A stretch of 64,000 bases of DNA from Cyprinodon diabolis (Eukaryota > Chordata > Actinopteri > Cyprinodontiformes > Cyprinodontidae), in contig CM060064.1 in the NCBI GenBank assembly GCA_030533445.1, forward strand, positions 39,649,787-39,713,786, written 5' to 3'. Numbering within the stretch: the stretch's first letter is position 1; each line of letters opens with the position of its first letter. The position numbers were made by a program, and so were the translations under genes. This document shows, in pieces, positions 13,452 to 25,618 of the stretch. A model generated the notes under the pieces. The model was not told the origin of the DNA. It was given only the letters and a program-made list of their open reading frames with translations, and made no database searches.

Positions 13452-13601
13452 CAATTCACATGAACATGAGTATAGACATGTTCTTGTTAAGTATGTTCCT
13501 GAGAAGAACACGACAGGCTGATACATACTCGCTAAAGAGGGAGGGGCAAGAACAACATCCAGGGACTTTGTCCGTTCTTGGTCTTGTGTTCCTGTGAATT
13601 G
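13452..13601. repeat. Inverted-repeat element (possible MITE)
   Basis: CAATTCACATGAAC at 13452-13465 pairs with GTTCCTGTGAATTG at 13588-13601 (13 of 14 bases), and AGAACACGACAGG-like and TTGGTCTTGTGTTCC blocks lie inside. The palindromic layout suggests a small DNA element, but no target duplication was identified. Confidence 0.4.
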
Positions 13602-14354
13602 GAACAGTACTAGTGCTGCGACTGATGACGTTTCATGAGCATGCCATTGTGTTTTTTAATGACGTGTGTCCTGCAGATGCTGTCCTTCAAATGTCTCAGA
13701 CTTTATCGTCTGGTGAATGAAACAAAGATTGTTGGGTGAAGATTATATAGACAGCATGATGCTTGTAAAGCGACAGGTGGTTGCACAGCTCAAAGTTAGT
13801 CAAGGTAGAAGAGTTGAGCACCACCTGAGCCAACATTGTGAACCTGTAAAATGTGCCGGAACATTAATAACATACTGAATTAAGTATTTTACAGCTAATG
13901 TAAACACAATCATGCAATTTTATTAATGCAACCTTTAGTTAAAACCAAATTTTTACACAGCCTTAAAAATATGACACACTGTACCATTGTTTAAAGTCTG
14001 ATATTATTGCAGATTAACCTTATTTTCTTTTTTACATCATTTGGCATAACCAAAAATAAAACAATGATTGTTTATTTGATGAAGATTTTTAAAAATAGAA
14101 ATTGTTCATTTACTCAGATTAGCCTGCTTTTTAAAAAGCTTGAAAATAATGTCATAGTTTGTTAGGCTTCTGATTCAAGCAGGTATATCAGTATTGTCCA
14201 TAAAGTTTAGAAAACTAATCTCGATAATAGCTGCAACATTGGGATTGTTGCATTAAATTGAATATAAGCAGGAAAGCAGGAATCCAACCTGCTTTAGATT
14301 ATTTCTTGTTACCCTTTTTTAAATCCCTATTTACCAATTCAGCACCTTATTCAA

Positions 14355-15040
14355 ATATTCCCGCTGACCATAATCATGCTTTTATGACCACAGAGGAACA
14401 ATGTCACAAAGCCTGGGTCATCTCAAATTGGTTTCTTGAGTCGACATGGACATACTGTTCTCCAGTGGTCTCCAAAGTCACCAGATCTTGACATAATTGA
14501 GAACCCTATTTGTGTGGTGTAATTTGAGACTTTAATCATAAGTGTTCTTCCAACAAAGAAAATAGATTTATTTTTCCCACAGATTGCTAATGAGAGTGTG
14601 AGAGTGGCAAAAACAAGTTGACTGAAAATGTAAGTGTTGAAGACAAAAGGGAATAATATGAAAATACCAAAATTGTAAAATGAAGCTGCACAGGAGATAA
14701 CAAAAACATGTCAGAAGGGGAATGCCAGTGGGTCATCAATGGAAAAAAAGGGTATACTGTAGTATAAATTAGAAATGTTCAAGTTAAAAATGCTTAAAAA
14801 AAAAAAAAAAGTAACCAGTTTATAGGATGATAAGCAAATGGTAGAATAGACAGGACTGTAAAGGCAAACATTATGAGAACAGGTACAAGTTAAATAAATT
14901 CCAGCTTGTTGTTCTATAATCCCATATGGCCACCACTCACTAACAATGTTTCTGACACATTGTTAAATCTATGCCACAAAGAATCAAGGAAATTCTTAAA
15001 GCAAAAATGGCTTCAAGACAGTACTAACAAGATGCACCAC
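14355..15040 (+). pseudogene. Tc1-like transposase fossil (family C), interrupted
   Basis: 14355-14515 reads like the 3' half of a Tc1 transposase: CTTTTATGACCACAGAGG, CATCTCAAATTGGTTTCTTG (SNWFLE), and in another frame HTVLQWSPKSPDLDIIEN, the usual QWPPQSPDLNPIEH motif with the last catalytic Glu. 14910-15040 matches the C-terminal end (TTGTTAAATCTATGCCAC, then KEILKAK and a terminal TAACAAGATGCACC). The two blocks are about 395 bp apart where an intact copy has about 130, so extra DNA lies between them. Several frameshifts; inactive. Confidence 0.8.
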
Positions 15041-15089
15041 TTACAGGCCAACCATCATAATGTTAACATAAGATAATGGTTGAAAGATT

Positions 15090-15572
15090 ATGGGATTGTG
15101 GTACAAAATATGCACACATCTGCCCTAGAACAAAATCATATTTCCTTGTGAAGACGTTGGCTGAAAGTAAAGAGTGTTATTATCCAGAGTGCAAAAAGTC
15201 TGTATTATTTAAGTCTGAAAAAAACACTATGAGAGGAAAAAACAACAACACATTAGTCCAAAAACAGTAAAAAAGTTTCCAAATGTACTCAGGGATAAAG
15301 CTGTTGATTTTGAGACATGTTCTATGGATCGAATCGAAAATGTGTCTGTCCACTATGACCTTTGTTACATTTTGGAAATAGAAAGAGAAGATTGTAAGCC
15401 TGATAACACCATCCCAACGGTAAGAAAAAAGCTGGCAGCATTAAATGTGGTGTCTTGGCTGCAGTATGGACAGCTGCTTTTACCAAAATAGATGGGATAT
15501 GGGAATAGAACAGTGGTGCAAAATACTGAAGCAAAATCTTAGGAAATCACAATTTCACAAAAATGCCCAACT
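15090..15572 (+). pseudogene. Tc1-like transposase fossil (family D), 5' part
   Basis: Degenerate but recognisable along its length as a Tc1 element of the salmonid/Sleeping Beauty-like type. The ordered blocks are AGTGTTATTATCC (15175 on), AGTCCAAAAACAGTAAAAAA, AAATGTACTCAGGGATAAAG, CACTATGACCTTTGTTACAT, TGTAAGCCTGATAACACCAT and CAAAATAGATGGGATATGGG. It stops at the solo LTR at 15573 and resumes at 16247. No intact frame remains. Confidence 0.75.
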
Positions 15573-16246
15573 TGTTGGGATCTGGAGTTTCTCCACCTTC
15601 TCCAGGAGAGTGCGCTGTGGATCCTCCTGGGCTGGAGCCCCCCAGCCCAGCTGACGCTCATCAGCTCATCAGGAGACCAGCCTTCATAAGCAGCTGCCAG
15701 ACCTTGCTTCGACGCTGCAGTGTTAGCCAAGTTTGGTTAGCGAACCTGAGCCTCTGAATCTACTGATAGTTATCTTCCTAGAGAAACCTTAAACTAATTG
15801 CCTCTGTCTTCTCGCTCCTAGAAAACCAGTCTCTCGAGAGAAGCTCTGGATGAGCTTAACCTGAAGACTACTTTCTGGAATCCACCTGCTGCTCTTAGGA
15901 AAGAGCTGATCACTTCAACCAAGGTCTGATCACTGGAAGTCAGAAGTAAGACGCTGCTGCTGCCAAGCACTCTGCTGAACCAACTGTCTCTGATCTCAAC
16001 TGGTTCCCTCTCTCTGAACAAACCTTGACCTCTTCAAGGTATCCACTGATATGTCTGAGAATCCATTTAACTTATCTGCATACCCAGCTAACCAACTATC
16101 CGTCTCTGCAGACGCCAGAGAATCCTGCCCGGACCTGAACCTGAATCTTGTTTTCTTTGTGTGAAAACTAATAAACTCTGTTAAACTTTTTACCAAGTCT
16201 CAGTGGTGTTCTGCATGTGGGTTTATCTCTAAAACCGATCATGACA
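15573..16246 (+). mobile_element. Solo LTR of an LTR retroelement (674 bp)
   Basis: Begins TGTTGGGATC and ends GATCATGACA (TGT...ACA ends) and is flanked by a perfect 5-bp target duplication, CAACT at 15568-15572 and 16247-16251. It is CT-rich in the + sense, GC-richer than its surroundings, and carries an AATAAA polyadenylation signal at 16170-16175 upstream of its end, as LTRs do. There is no internal region, primer-binding site or polypurine tract beside it, so it looks like the product of LTR-LTR recombination. A 5-bp duplication fits Ty3/gypsy or some endogenous retrovirus groups; the class is not resolved. The small open frames inside are not genes. Confidence 0.85.
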
Positions 16247-16385
16247 CAACTAAGTATTTAGCAAAATCAGTTACAAAATGGGTTATGATAACAATTTCAA
16301 GGCCATCTCAAACCCTCTGATTTTCATTTCATTGATGATTTTTTTGTTCAGAACTTCTGTATAAGGGTCGAGCCACAACGGCAAG
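16247..16385 (+). pseudogene. Tc1-like transposase fossil (family D), 3' part
   Basis: Continuation of the fossil at 15090-15572 after the LTR insertion: TTAGCAAAATCAGTTACAAA, ATGGGTTATGATAACAATTT and AAGGCCATCTCAAACCCTCT correspond to the region leading into the SQNPDLNPIE motif, and CAGAACTTCTGTATAAGGGT to the next segment. The first five bases (CAACT) duplicate the bases left of the LTR. Confidence 0.7.
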
Positions 16386-16662
16386 TCTCTTACCCGTAAA
16401 TTCTAAGAGAAGCATGTAATCTTATGTATTTGTAGATAGAGGAACATTTCACAAATAAACTTTTGTTCAATATCTTTACACTGAGAAAATATAAACAATT
16501 TTAATGATTAAAAGAGGAAACATAAAATCTAATCTAATGCCAGATAGAGACATGGTTAGTCACTTTATGTGTATACAAATATGTAGGAAATATCTTGTCA
16601 GCTCAACATGCTGCAGTGATGACCAAGAAACAAACATCTACACATAGTCTAAGAGAAATTAC

Positions 16663-16911
16663 CTGGCACAGGGAGGGATGCTTCCACCTTGGGGTTCACA
16701 GGGCTCTGTCTCCTCCAGTAATGGACACTCAATGCCCTCACCAACGGGGAACTGAAGCACTTGGCGCCTTCGAGTCCGATTTCCTCTTGGAGTCTCAGGA
16801 TCCACACAGGTCTTGGAGCAGGAGCTCCAGTTGGTCCATTCGGTTGCCTGGCAATCTTTAGGAAGAACGCAGGACTGGATGGTGAGCGGTAGTTCCCGAG
16901 GTATGCACAAA
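16663..16911 (-). CDS. thsd7a: thsd7a internal coding exon (TSP type-1 repeat 5)
   Basis: Second thsd7a exon in transcription order. It begins with a single T after a CCCTCTCAG acceptor; this T completes an Asn codon begun (AA) in the preceding exon. It ends GCCAG before GTAATT, giving 82 whole codons with phase 2 at both ends. It opens with the last Cys region of repeat 4 (LPLTIQSC, local 7-14). It then encodes a thrombospondin repeat with TEWTNWSSCSKTC (local 23-35), whose W-x-x-W pair is the usual C-mannosylation site. An Arg-rich strand follows (GNRTRRR, 43-49), then FPVGEG and two more Cys. The NWS and NRT triplets are possible N-glycosylation sites. Aligning the junction with THSD7A from memory gives equal spacing across the splice, which supports both splice-site choices. 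The intron upstream is 8.7 kb and the one downstream 3.66 kb. Confidence 0.93.
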
Positions 16912-17336
16912 CTGAGAGGGAGTCAACATGAAAAAGACAGAAGCAGGGTTAAGTGTGGTGTTATGAAAATCTGAGGAAATTCAAGGTATTCTAGGCAGAA
17001 TAAAAAAGGTTTAGAGTGCACAGAAAGGAGTGTATTATGGTACATCTAGAGTTTCATCGGACTTAGAAATTATTTAAGATAGGAAGATTGGATATGCCCA
17101 AAAATCTGAATTCAAAATTACAAAGTCAGAGATTCCAGAGGATCCCAAGTTCAGATTCAGTAAGGCTGTCAATCACGTACGGCACAATCAAACTACAATT
17201 CTAACAGTTTGTTTTTAGCTACAGATCATTAAAATTAGTGGACCAAATAGCAACCCATTATAAACATATATCTTTACAGTAATAACTGGTCTGTATTTAA
17301 CAAGAGATTTATTAAGTGAGATAACTCCAAAATTCT

Positions 17337-17530
17337 TCACATTACATTCAGTCATTTTCACATTTCACCCATTCATACACAGATGGTGGTAAGCTACATA
17401 GTAGCCACAGCTGCCCTGGAGCAGACTAACAGACGCCAGACTGGCACATAGCCGATGCCATTGGGCCATCTGAGCATCAACAGCAGACAAAGTGGTTGAA
17501 GTGTCTTGCCCAACGACACAACAACTGGGA
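17337..17530 (+). repeat. Teleost dispersed repeat (GATGGTGGTAAGCTAC family), copy 1
   Basis: Contains CCCATTCATACACAGATGG, GTAGCCACAGCTGCCCTGG and GTGTCTTGCCCAACGACAC, a motif order seen in an abundant fish interspersed repeat. A shorter second copy lies at 60970-61065. The family is not assigned with certainty. Confidence 0.65.
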
Positions 17531-20500
17531 CAGTCAGACATAAGGCCTGTAGAGAATGAAAGCTAGTGGTGTTACTCACCATGCTTTACAACTTAAAATT
17601 ATATACCATTATATCACTGTGTGAAAATCATTGACCGATAGATGTTTTGACTTCTAGAAAAATTTACATATCTGCATTAGCAGGGGAGGTACAATTTTAT
17701 ATAAATACAAAACCGTTAATTAGTTAATTCAAATTTTCCGTCCTATAAAATCAACTTAGGATTGATTCTGTCTTCTGCATTGTGTTGAGAGCACCAGCAC
17801 GTCCAATTCCTTTCTAGAAATGAAGGTAATTTGTTATTGTAAGCCAAATTGTTTTTCATTGTTCATATTAATCTTCTGTAACAGGAAATAGCATGATTTC
17901 AATGAGATCAGAATCAGCATCTTTGTCCGTTTTGTAGCCAAACAAAAGGTTTTTGAGGAACAGCAATGTGGGTTTGTATGTATACAAGTAAAATTAGGGA
18001 AATGGACGTTGCTTGGACTCCAGAACTTAGACGAATATTGTTGTGTTCTTGTTGGAGGGGAGAACATTCTTTTAAAATGACTAAATATGATGGCTGACAG
18101 ATGTAAACATGCAGCAAAGGATGAAACAAGTAAACACCAAAAAACTATATAATAAATATAACATTAACATTTTTATCCTGCCTTTGACAGAGTCATTAGC
18201 TGTTCTTATTAACATACAGGGTGCATAATGAGATTCCCATCAAGAATGAAACAGGAGTCTGTGCCCTAATAAGTCAAGTGTTAACACCACTACAACAGGC
18301 TGTGATCCATTGTCCCCCCACATCTTTTGATCATCTAACAACATTTAGTGGTAATGAGTAACCCGTCCTCCTTGGGTCCCTTTCCAATCATTAGAAATTT
18401 GTTCAAACCAAAGCCGGCTGTTTTCTGCGACATGTTCTAGAAGCCCTCTCCCTCGAGGCAATGCAGCTGACGAGCTATTAGTGCTAATTACAGCTCTGCT
18501 TCATTTAGAAGCCTCTCATTTAGACGCTACCGCCGCACTTCACCTCCAGCATCTCAGACTTTTTGTATAAATCAGGAAACATATGAGGAGTATTTTTTCT
18601 TTATCTCAAGGCTCCTGTGTCTTTCCAGATTAAAACACCACTGCAGGGTTTGAAGTACTACCAAAGCAACACTGTGAATAATCCCAAGTTTGTTTTTCTG
18701 CCAAGTGCACATGGTGTGCTGGCTCATTTCTGCTTTTGAAAACAATGAGAAATTTAAACAACAGTCAAAGTGGCACACCGAGGGGCGATGGCTCAGTTTA
18801 CGATTTCAGATGGAACCTCTTTCAAAAAGCACCTAATGCAGCCAGTGACCCATTTTCTCCCCCATCATTGAATCCTTTGAGACGCTTGTTGTGTGGATGT
18901 ATAGGCATTTTGATGTAGACCTCAAAGCTGTAGATAGAAGTCATCATTTTTTTATCCAAGTCATTCAAACAGAATAAAGACAACATCCTTTTCTAGTTAA
19001 CATGTAACCTAGTTTAGAGGAAATTCTCTTTTTAAGCCTTTAGGTTTTAAAGTTGCTGCATATCTAACAATACAAAGCAGGTCACAGATTTCATACTTTA
19101 TCTCTTGTGTGGTGCTGCTGAAAGAGTGTGAAAAACAAAATTCTGCATGAGTCAAAAGATTAAAGAAAATATTTGTTTTCAAACTTGAAAGCCCAGAAAG
19201 AAACAAATCAAATGGTATGGTACTACAGTCAACTGTTTCCTATAAAATCCTCCCCCACCAAGCAGCAAATTAAACTGATGAACCAGCAGAGAAAGCTAAA
19301 AACTTAGTTTTAAGAAAGCTTCCTATGTGGAACAAGTCAGGCACCATAGAGAAGAAAGTGTCCCAGCGACAGATGTTCATCAAACAAAATTAGAAATTAA
19401 GCCAGCAAGTTGTTTGGGGGACGTCTGGCTAGGACACGACTGGATCTTTGCTTCTCTGGGAAGTTTGCTCTAGTTTCCATGAGCCGCAAAACAACTATGA
19501 ATATTTTAGAACAAGAAATAAACAAGTCAAGGATTAATATTAATGCTCCTAAGAGTATGCAAGTTGGTATTCATGGTTTCTTTAAAATTATTGATCCCAG
19601 CCAGTGGTAAAAGCCCAACCCTAACAAAGCATCAGTGACTAGATATTTAAGAATTAAAGCTTTACCATAAAAAATGCGTGACTTTAGGCTTCCAGCTGTT
19701 TCTAACAGGAAACCCTGGATAACCCTTTCAAAATCAAAACCTGTAGGAAGCAGCCATAACCTTAATAGATGACTAGAGTCTAAATAAAGATGCTGCAACA
19801 ACTAAAATAGAACATCGCATTAAAAGAATTCAGAGCTGCCCTAAAGTTATGCTATAGTGCTTAATGCTCATTATTCCCAAGATTAATCACCTTCATTAAA
19901 AGAATAACTTATAGCAACTTGATCTTTCATTAGCTTAAGTTGAATAAAAGCTGTTACGTGTGTTAGTTTCAGCAGCTATACATATAATTGAAGATCAGTC
20001 ACTTTTTTCTTAGGAAATAGTACCATATCAAATATTCTCCAAATCAAAACATAACAGATTAATAAAGCACTTTTTTTAAAGTCAGATTAAGTGTATTTTT
20101 TATATAACCTTTAAAGAGTTATAAAGCATAGTTTTAATTATTCAACCATTCATTCTGCAATCATTCATTCTGGTGATAAGTTTATTTAAGGCCGTCCTAT
20201 GTGTTCGTTCCTTGTCTTTTTCTGCACATCCCGCATTTAGGTGTATACGTATGTGTGGTGAGCTATGGTTTCAGCCAATCATTGAAGCTTGTCTAAATCT
20301 TCTTTAGGAAAGTAAGCTTGAATGAGCAATGCAAACAGCAACTTGTAAACCAAGCGTGCACAAGGAGAAATGGGCTTGAGCATGCTCTTACACACGTTTA
20401 ATATGCGTTCCCTCTCGGGAGTAGGTACAGGGTTGTGCATGTGCATTTCTTTTTAAATAGGAGAGGGCAGGTCTTTTCTCAAAAGTTTGGGAAAATCCTC

Positions 20501-21053
20501 CTCTATACCTTTAAGTTATTCTGATGCAACATTCTAGTTCTAAATGTTGTGTTTTTTTTCTGCCACACAGCGAAAAAAAATATATCAAAAGAAATAAAGT
20601 TTAAAGACAGAGTGTGTGCACTTAGTTAAAAATTTAATAAAACTCTTGTGTTGCAAATATACAGTGCAACGGAAAAGGTACTTATTGAACCTATCTCTTA
20701 TGGAGCAATGAGCAGCATGTAGGATCTGGGAAGTACTGGCAGGATAAAGGTGTTTGTAAGGGATCCAGACTGACAGTCTGAGGTTTGAACTGCAATCTTG
20801 CATTTTCTCCAAGACATAACTGCCCTGCTCTCAAAATAATAACGACTGTTTATCATGCTAAACCCTAATGTGGTCATTGCATTGTAATTAGAGCAGATGC
20901 ATCAGCTCGACAGTTTTAAGAGTGTGAAACGCTGGCTTCTGTATTCTTTTTTAACAACCCAGTTCATGTAACCGGTTTGCATTCATATTCTGTCATAATA
21001 ACAGAAAAATATATTCTGTTACAAAGACAGATGTTATACTCAGGTGTATACAC

Positions 21054-21250
21054 CAGGGGTCTTTAAAGAACTCAAGGTCCAGTGTCCAGCACCTTTTAGA
21101 TGCGTCTCTGCTCTAACAAACCCAGGTCAAACTACCAGTAGGACTCCTGAAAGAATACAAGGGAGGCAATTCAGCTGTTTGAATGAGGTGTATGGAAGCA
21201 GAGACACGTCTAAAAGGGGCAGGACATTGGAAGCATGGGGACAGGAATGG
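21054..21250. mobile_element. Palindromic hAT-type MITE
   Basis: Starts CAGGGGTCTTTAAAGAACTC, the usual beginning of a very common fish hAT MITE. A 28-bp inner arm at 21085-21112 (with CCTTTTAGATGCGTCTCTGC) is the near reverse complement of 21197-21224 (GCAGAGACACGTCTAAAAGG). The right terminus is decayed (ATGGGGACAGG), so the end point is approximate. Non-coding. Confidence 0.75.
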
Positions 21251-23168
21251 AAGAGCCATTAGGATTTTTGTAAGTGAGAGACTTTCAGATCAGGAGAGTC
21301 CTCTTTATTTGCTGTTTGGCTGTATGTTTTTGTAAATTGTGACTCCTTGCCTCTCCCGATTTGTAATCTTGATCCATATTAGGGATGATTACATAACTCA
21401 GTACTGTTAAAGTCGTGACCAAACTTTGTTGGAACTACTGAGTAGACCAAATGTTTGAAATGATGTCAGCTTCCAATCCTTCAGTGTAAGATTTCTCCAC
21501 AGAGGGGGTTACAGTCAGTGTGGAGTGAACTTTGGTCTTACTCAACAACAAACAGATTTTTGTTTTAATAGGAATAAAGATAAAAAAAACAAATGCACTT
21601 CACAGCAAAGAAGTAAGCTGCACATTCATTTGCAATACAAATTTCTACATTTTTCTTTTTTACTTCAGCTTCTATTGCTCATCGGTTTTACATTTATTCA
21701 ACCACCATGGACCCCCATCACACCATTTTTCTGAAGAGGAAAGAAAAAAGATAGGATTAGGTGGAGCTGGGTTTTATTTGTGCATTATTATGCACAAACA
21801 TCATGCAGTTCCTACTGAACAGATTTAAAAAGAAAAAAAAAAACGATTGTGGTCTTAATACTGTGGGTTTTAAAAATATTTGTTAAAATTGTCTATATTT
21901 AAAATTAAATGTTAAACTGGAAAAACTGAGCTGTTAAGCAAATTTACATTTATAATCACACAGACACACACATTAAAATAGGAACCATTGAGTAAAAATG
22001 CCTATTCCCACGTACCGCACATAGGTACCTAATTGGTGCAAATGCAAAAGGTAACCGACTCTAATCAAATGACATCGAAATTAATGATAAGATTTACTTG
22101 GTGTATTCTATTTTACCACTGCGATTGTAATACATATCTATACTCCATCTGTAATATGAATTTGAGTGAATTTCTGAACATAAAGCAACAGTGGCTTACT
22201 TTAGTTTTGTTTTATACCCTTTCTCTGTGCAGGTCTTGGAGCGTGCAGTCCAGGATGTGGTTGTTTCATGTTTAGTGTTCTAACCAGAATAAACAGAGAA
22301 CCGGCCCATCTCCCTAAAATCATGGCAAATCCTTGAAGTGTAACCAGCATGACTCAGAACTGATCCAGTTATGTTCAGGCACATTTGTTTTTGCAATTAT
22401 GCCATTGGAATATTTCTCTTCTTACCACAACATGACAGGTAACAAATCTGAGATTTTTCTGAAAACACCTATCCAGAAGTGCTTATCAACTGGTTGTACT
22501 TTTGTACCTTTTTCAGAAAAACTGAACTTAAGTCCAGTTGTCTCTGATACACAAGCAGATCATCATGATTTAAATGGCTAAACAAAAACCCTTACATAAC
22601 AACAGACTCCATAAAGCCAGGAGAACGATTGGGTCATTAATATGAATTTTCCTTTGGTGGTTGGGCTTCCAGATGCTCAGAAACACTAGTGCTGCAAGTA
22701 CAGTTTACTCTGGTACCAAAAACTTTTAGAAAATGGAGCCAAAGCCCTGTTGCCTTTGATTTAAGCTTACATGGAGGGAGAATTGTTGCCAATTAAACTG
22801 AAATTTGCTTTAAAAAAAGCTTAAGATAGGTTCATGTCAGTAATCATAGTAAACATGTCTTTCTGTCTGTAGCGTAGATATAGGTCTGACTTTGTTTATT
22901 TTTTTTGGACAGGAGGCCATTTTTATCTCCAAATAGCTTTAATACCAGGAAGTTATTTGCTCCATCCAGCTCCTCAACCTTTGCAGTTTACCATATTGCC
23001 TACAGTACATTGCTTCCATGACAACCACATACATGCTGACATTATAACACACACAAATTAATATTGTTATTTAAATATAGGACTTCTTAAGACATCTTAA
23101 TATAACTGCACTGAATCTCAATAAGTAGAATGAGATCAAAGCACAGTATACATTGCATAAGTGCAGAA

Positions 23169-23438
23169 AGCCTGAGATCTTTAAGTCAAAGTTAAAAAAC
23201 GATTTGTTTAGAGCTGCCTTCAACTGTTGAAGTTAAACTGTTAACTGGTGTATTATTAGTTTAAGGTTGTGGTCCAACTGTTTTCTTTGTTTTACTACCT
23301 GCTTTTATCAGGTTTTGATCTTAATTTGCTTTTATGCTGCTTTTATTTTTATTTTATTTTATTGTCCAAATCGTGTAAAGTTCTTTGAATTGTCCATGTA
23401 CTAAATTGTGCTATACAAATAAACATTTCTTGCCTTGC
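23169..23438 (+). mobile_element. LINE 3' end (3'UTR tail)
   Basis: Begins with a degenerate C-terminal coding remnant (AAGTCAAAGTTAAAAAACGA, resembling FKSRLKT) and ends GTGCTATACAAATAAACATT then TTGCCTTGC, the characteristic tail of a widespread fish non-LTR retrotransposon. It is 5'-truncated, as is usual for LINEs. Confidence 0.65.
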
Positions 23439-24998
23439 ATATTTCTAGTCATACAAAATTTTAATACTAAGTAATACTAAGTTAATACTGTAAGGATAGT
23501 TCTATCTACTGCTTATATCAGACCAATTCAGCAACAGTTTAACAAAAATGATGATACAGAAAATAAAGGAATAGACTCCATGTGGATTATCGGATATAAA
23601 CAAATGGGAATTTTGAAGTTTCCTTCAAATCTAGACTTCCAGGAGGTTCATTTTCCAAAGACGTATAAAAAGTTAAATATCCTGTCTTCACGTCATGTCA
23701 GAGCAAGTTCTTTATACAGTATTATCCCTGTCTGCCATACTGTCTCTGAGGGGTTTGATAAAAACATACAAATACAAGATCTCTTCAGAAATGTTGATTT
23801 CAGACTACTGGAAAGTTCATATGACAGACCTTCCTGTCAGACATTGTGCTCTCAGATACATTGTCAGATAGAAAATGTGTGCAGCAAGTGAATGGGAACT
23901 GACAGTCATTAATCTTTCTTATTTTCAGTCTGACAATGTGCCTTTGTAGCTCTCAGCAAGAATAATGACAGGTCAAACAGGTTAGATCCGACATGAAGCA
24001 ACTCAGATTTAAAGCATGTTTCTTGAATAATAGTTCACTACTTTAAGTTTTTTGAAAAGCTACAATTTTTTTACTTTCTTTTCTTGGGTAAAATTACTGA
24101 CTTGTCTCCCTACTCTTAATGTGTTGCATCAATCAGCTTTTGTCCTACCTCCAATCATTTTAGTCTGACCTTTCCTTAAATCGCCAAGTACCAACATGTT
24201 CTAGAGGAAGACAAACTAACAATTAAAAGGCAGATATATAAGTAAGCCTTCAGAAATGTTTTAAGAAGCAAAAAAGTTTTTTTTCAAACTACACATTTTA
24301 ACAGCAAAACACTTTTAAACAGACATGTACTTAGATGAAAATCTAACATCAGGACATATTGGCCAAAAAAAAAACGCTTTACAAAAAATAAAGACACTTC
24401 AAATATTAAAGTTAAATGGATGTGTAGCTACATATTTACAAAAAGACAATGGAATGAGTGCTCTGGCTTTCTCCAATGATCGCCTATGGAAAAATATATA
24501 AATTAATAAAATAATAATTCATTTTCTTACTTAAAATAAAGATCTCTTTACTTATATTTGTCCAAAGATAATAGGCTGGGGAATTCGATCTTTGTTTTCA
24601 CTTAGCATGTCAGAAAGGTGAAGGAGAGACCTCTAAGCTCCAGATGCAGCTTGATTTTAATTTAAAATTCCAAACATATCAATGGGAGAAATGTTCTGGA
24701 CGGACTTATGGGGAAAATAAGGGATTAAAAATGTAGACAGACTTTTGGAGTTTAAGCCGAGTAACTCTATTAAAAAGCACAGAAATCCCTTATTAGAAAA
24801 CCAGCAGGGAACATCATCACTCTTCAGAAACTTTCAGCTAGCTTTCTGCTGCCTTGTATTTTCTGTTTTCTTTTTTCTTTTATGCTTTGGTACCCATTTC
24901 TCAATTCTGATCATGAAAATTAACTTGTTTTGTTAAGTGCTAAAATTGAGAGGTTTTAAAATAGTATCCAGCAAGTACAAAGGCTTTTACAAGCCTTT

Positions 24999-25030
24999 AA
25001 AAAAGAAAAAAAAAAAAAAAAAGAAGAAAA
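24999..25030 (+). repeat. Poly-A/purine tract
   Basis: Almost pure A with a few G, in the intron 0.6 kb from the exon at 25619-26453. No attached element was recognised. Confidence 0.85.
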
Positions 25031-25618
25031 CTTACGCTGAGTTTTGTTTTAGATTTATGATTCCACTTTAAACTTTTATGACCTGGCAATAAGTTCTGTC
25101 ATATTGAGTAATGCTTGATTTCTTAATGAAATAGCAATTCAAAATGCAAGGAGAAAAAAAAAAAGGAAAACTATTTTTTGTGAAAAGCAACAAAGTCATG
25201 GCTAAGATTGATCTCGTGTCACAGAGGGAGCCTTTTTGTGCCACTTCCCTCTGCAGAACTCTACATCAAATACACTTTAACAACAGTTGTTTCTCATTGC
25301 TTTGGCAGCGTGGCGCTGACAAGGACCCAGCCGACAAACATCTCCCTGAATGTGTCACCTCCTGACAGGAAGCAACCAAATTCTGTAGGATAAATGTTTG
25401 GCTGTCATGAGTAACAGCTTTATTAAAGAGGTAAATGACCAACAGGCAGGAAAGAAGATTAGAATCCAGATGAAGGTATAAAGTACTGAAAATTAGGATC
25501 TACTTCGTGTCTAGATTTATCGTGCATTATAAAACATTTGCTCTAAAACTGCAGAGATTTAAAAAAAAAATCCAATAACAGCTTCACAGAATGAATAAGA
25601 AAAAAATCTGTCACCTAC

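Larger units (their letters stand above)
13006..16662 (-). other. thsd7a intron between exons 16663-16911 and 12821-13005
   Basis: A 3,657-bp intron with GT-AG ends. Roughly half is transposon: a possible inverted-repeat element near 13452-13601, a Tc1 fossil at 14355-15040, a second Tc1 fossil at 15090-16385, and a solo LTR inside the latter. 13660-14350 and 16390-16660 are AT-rich with nothing recognised. Confidence 0.85.
16912..25618 (-). other. thsd7a intron between exons 25619-26453 and 16663-16911
   Basis: An 8,707-bp intron with GT-AG ends. Recognised contents are a teleost dispersed repeat (17337-17530), a palindromic MITE (21054-21250), a LINE 3' tail (23169-23438) and poly-A tracts near 25000. 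18380-18560 has mixed composition and homeodomain-like TAATTA motifs (see findings). 17535-18370, 18570-21050, 21255-23165 and 23440-25600 hold no gene I can support; 25200-25390 is less AT-rich than its surroundings. Confidence 0.85.

Noticed and set aside
15445..16196. Cluster of six 62-70-codon frames on both strands
   Set aside because: Fall in the solo LTR and the Tc1 fossil; compositionally open but not coding.
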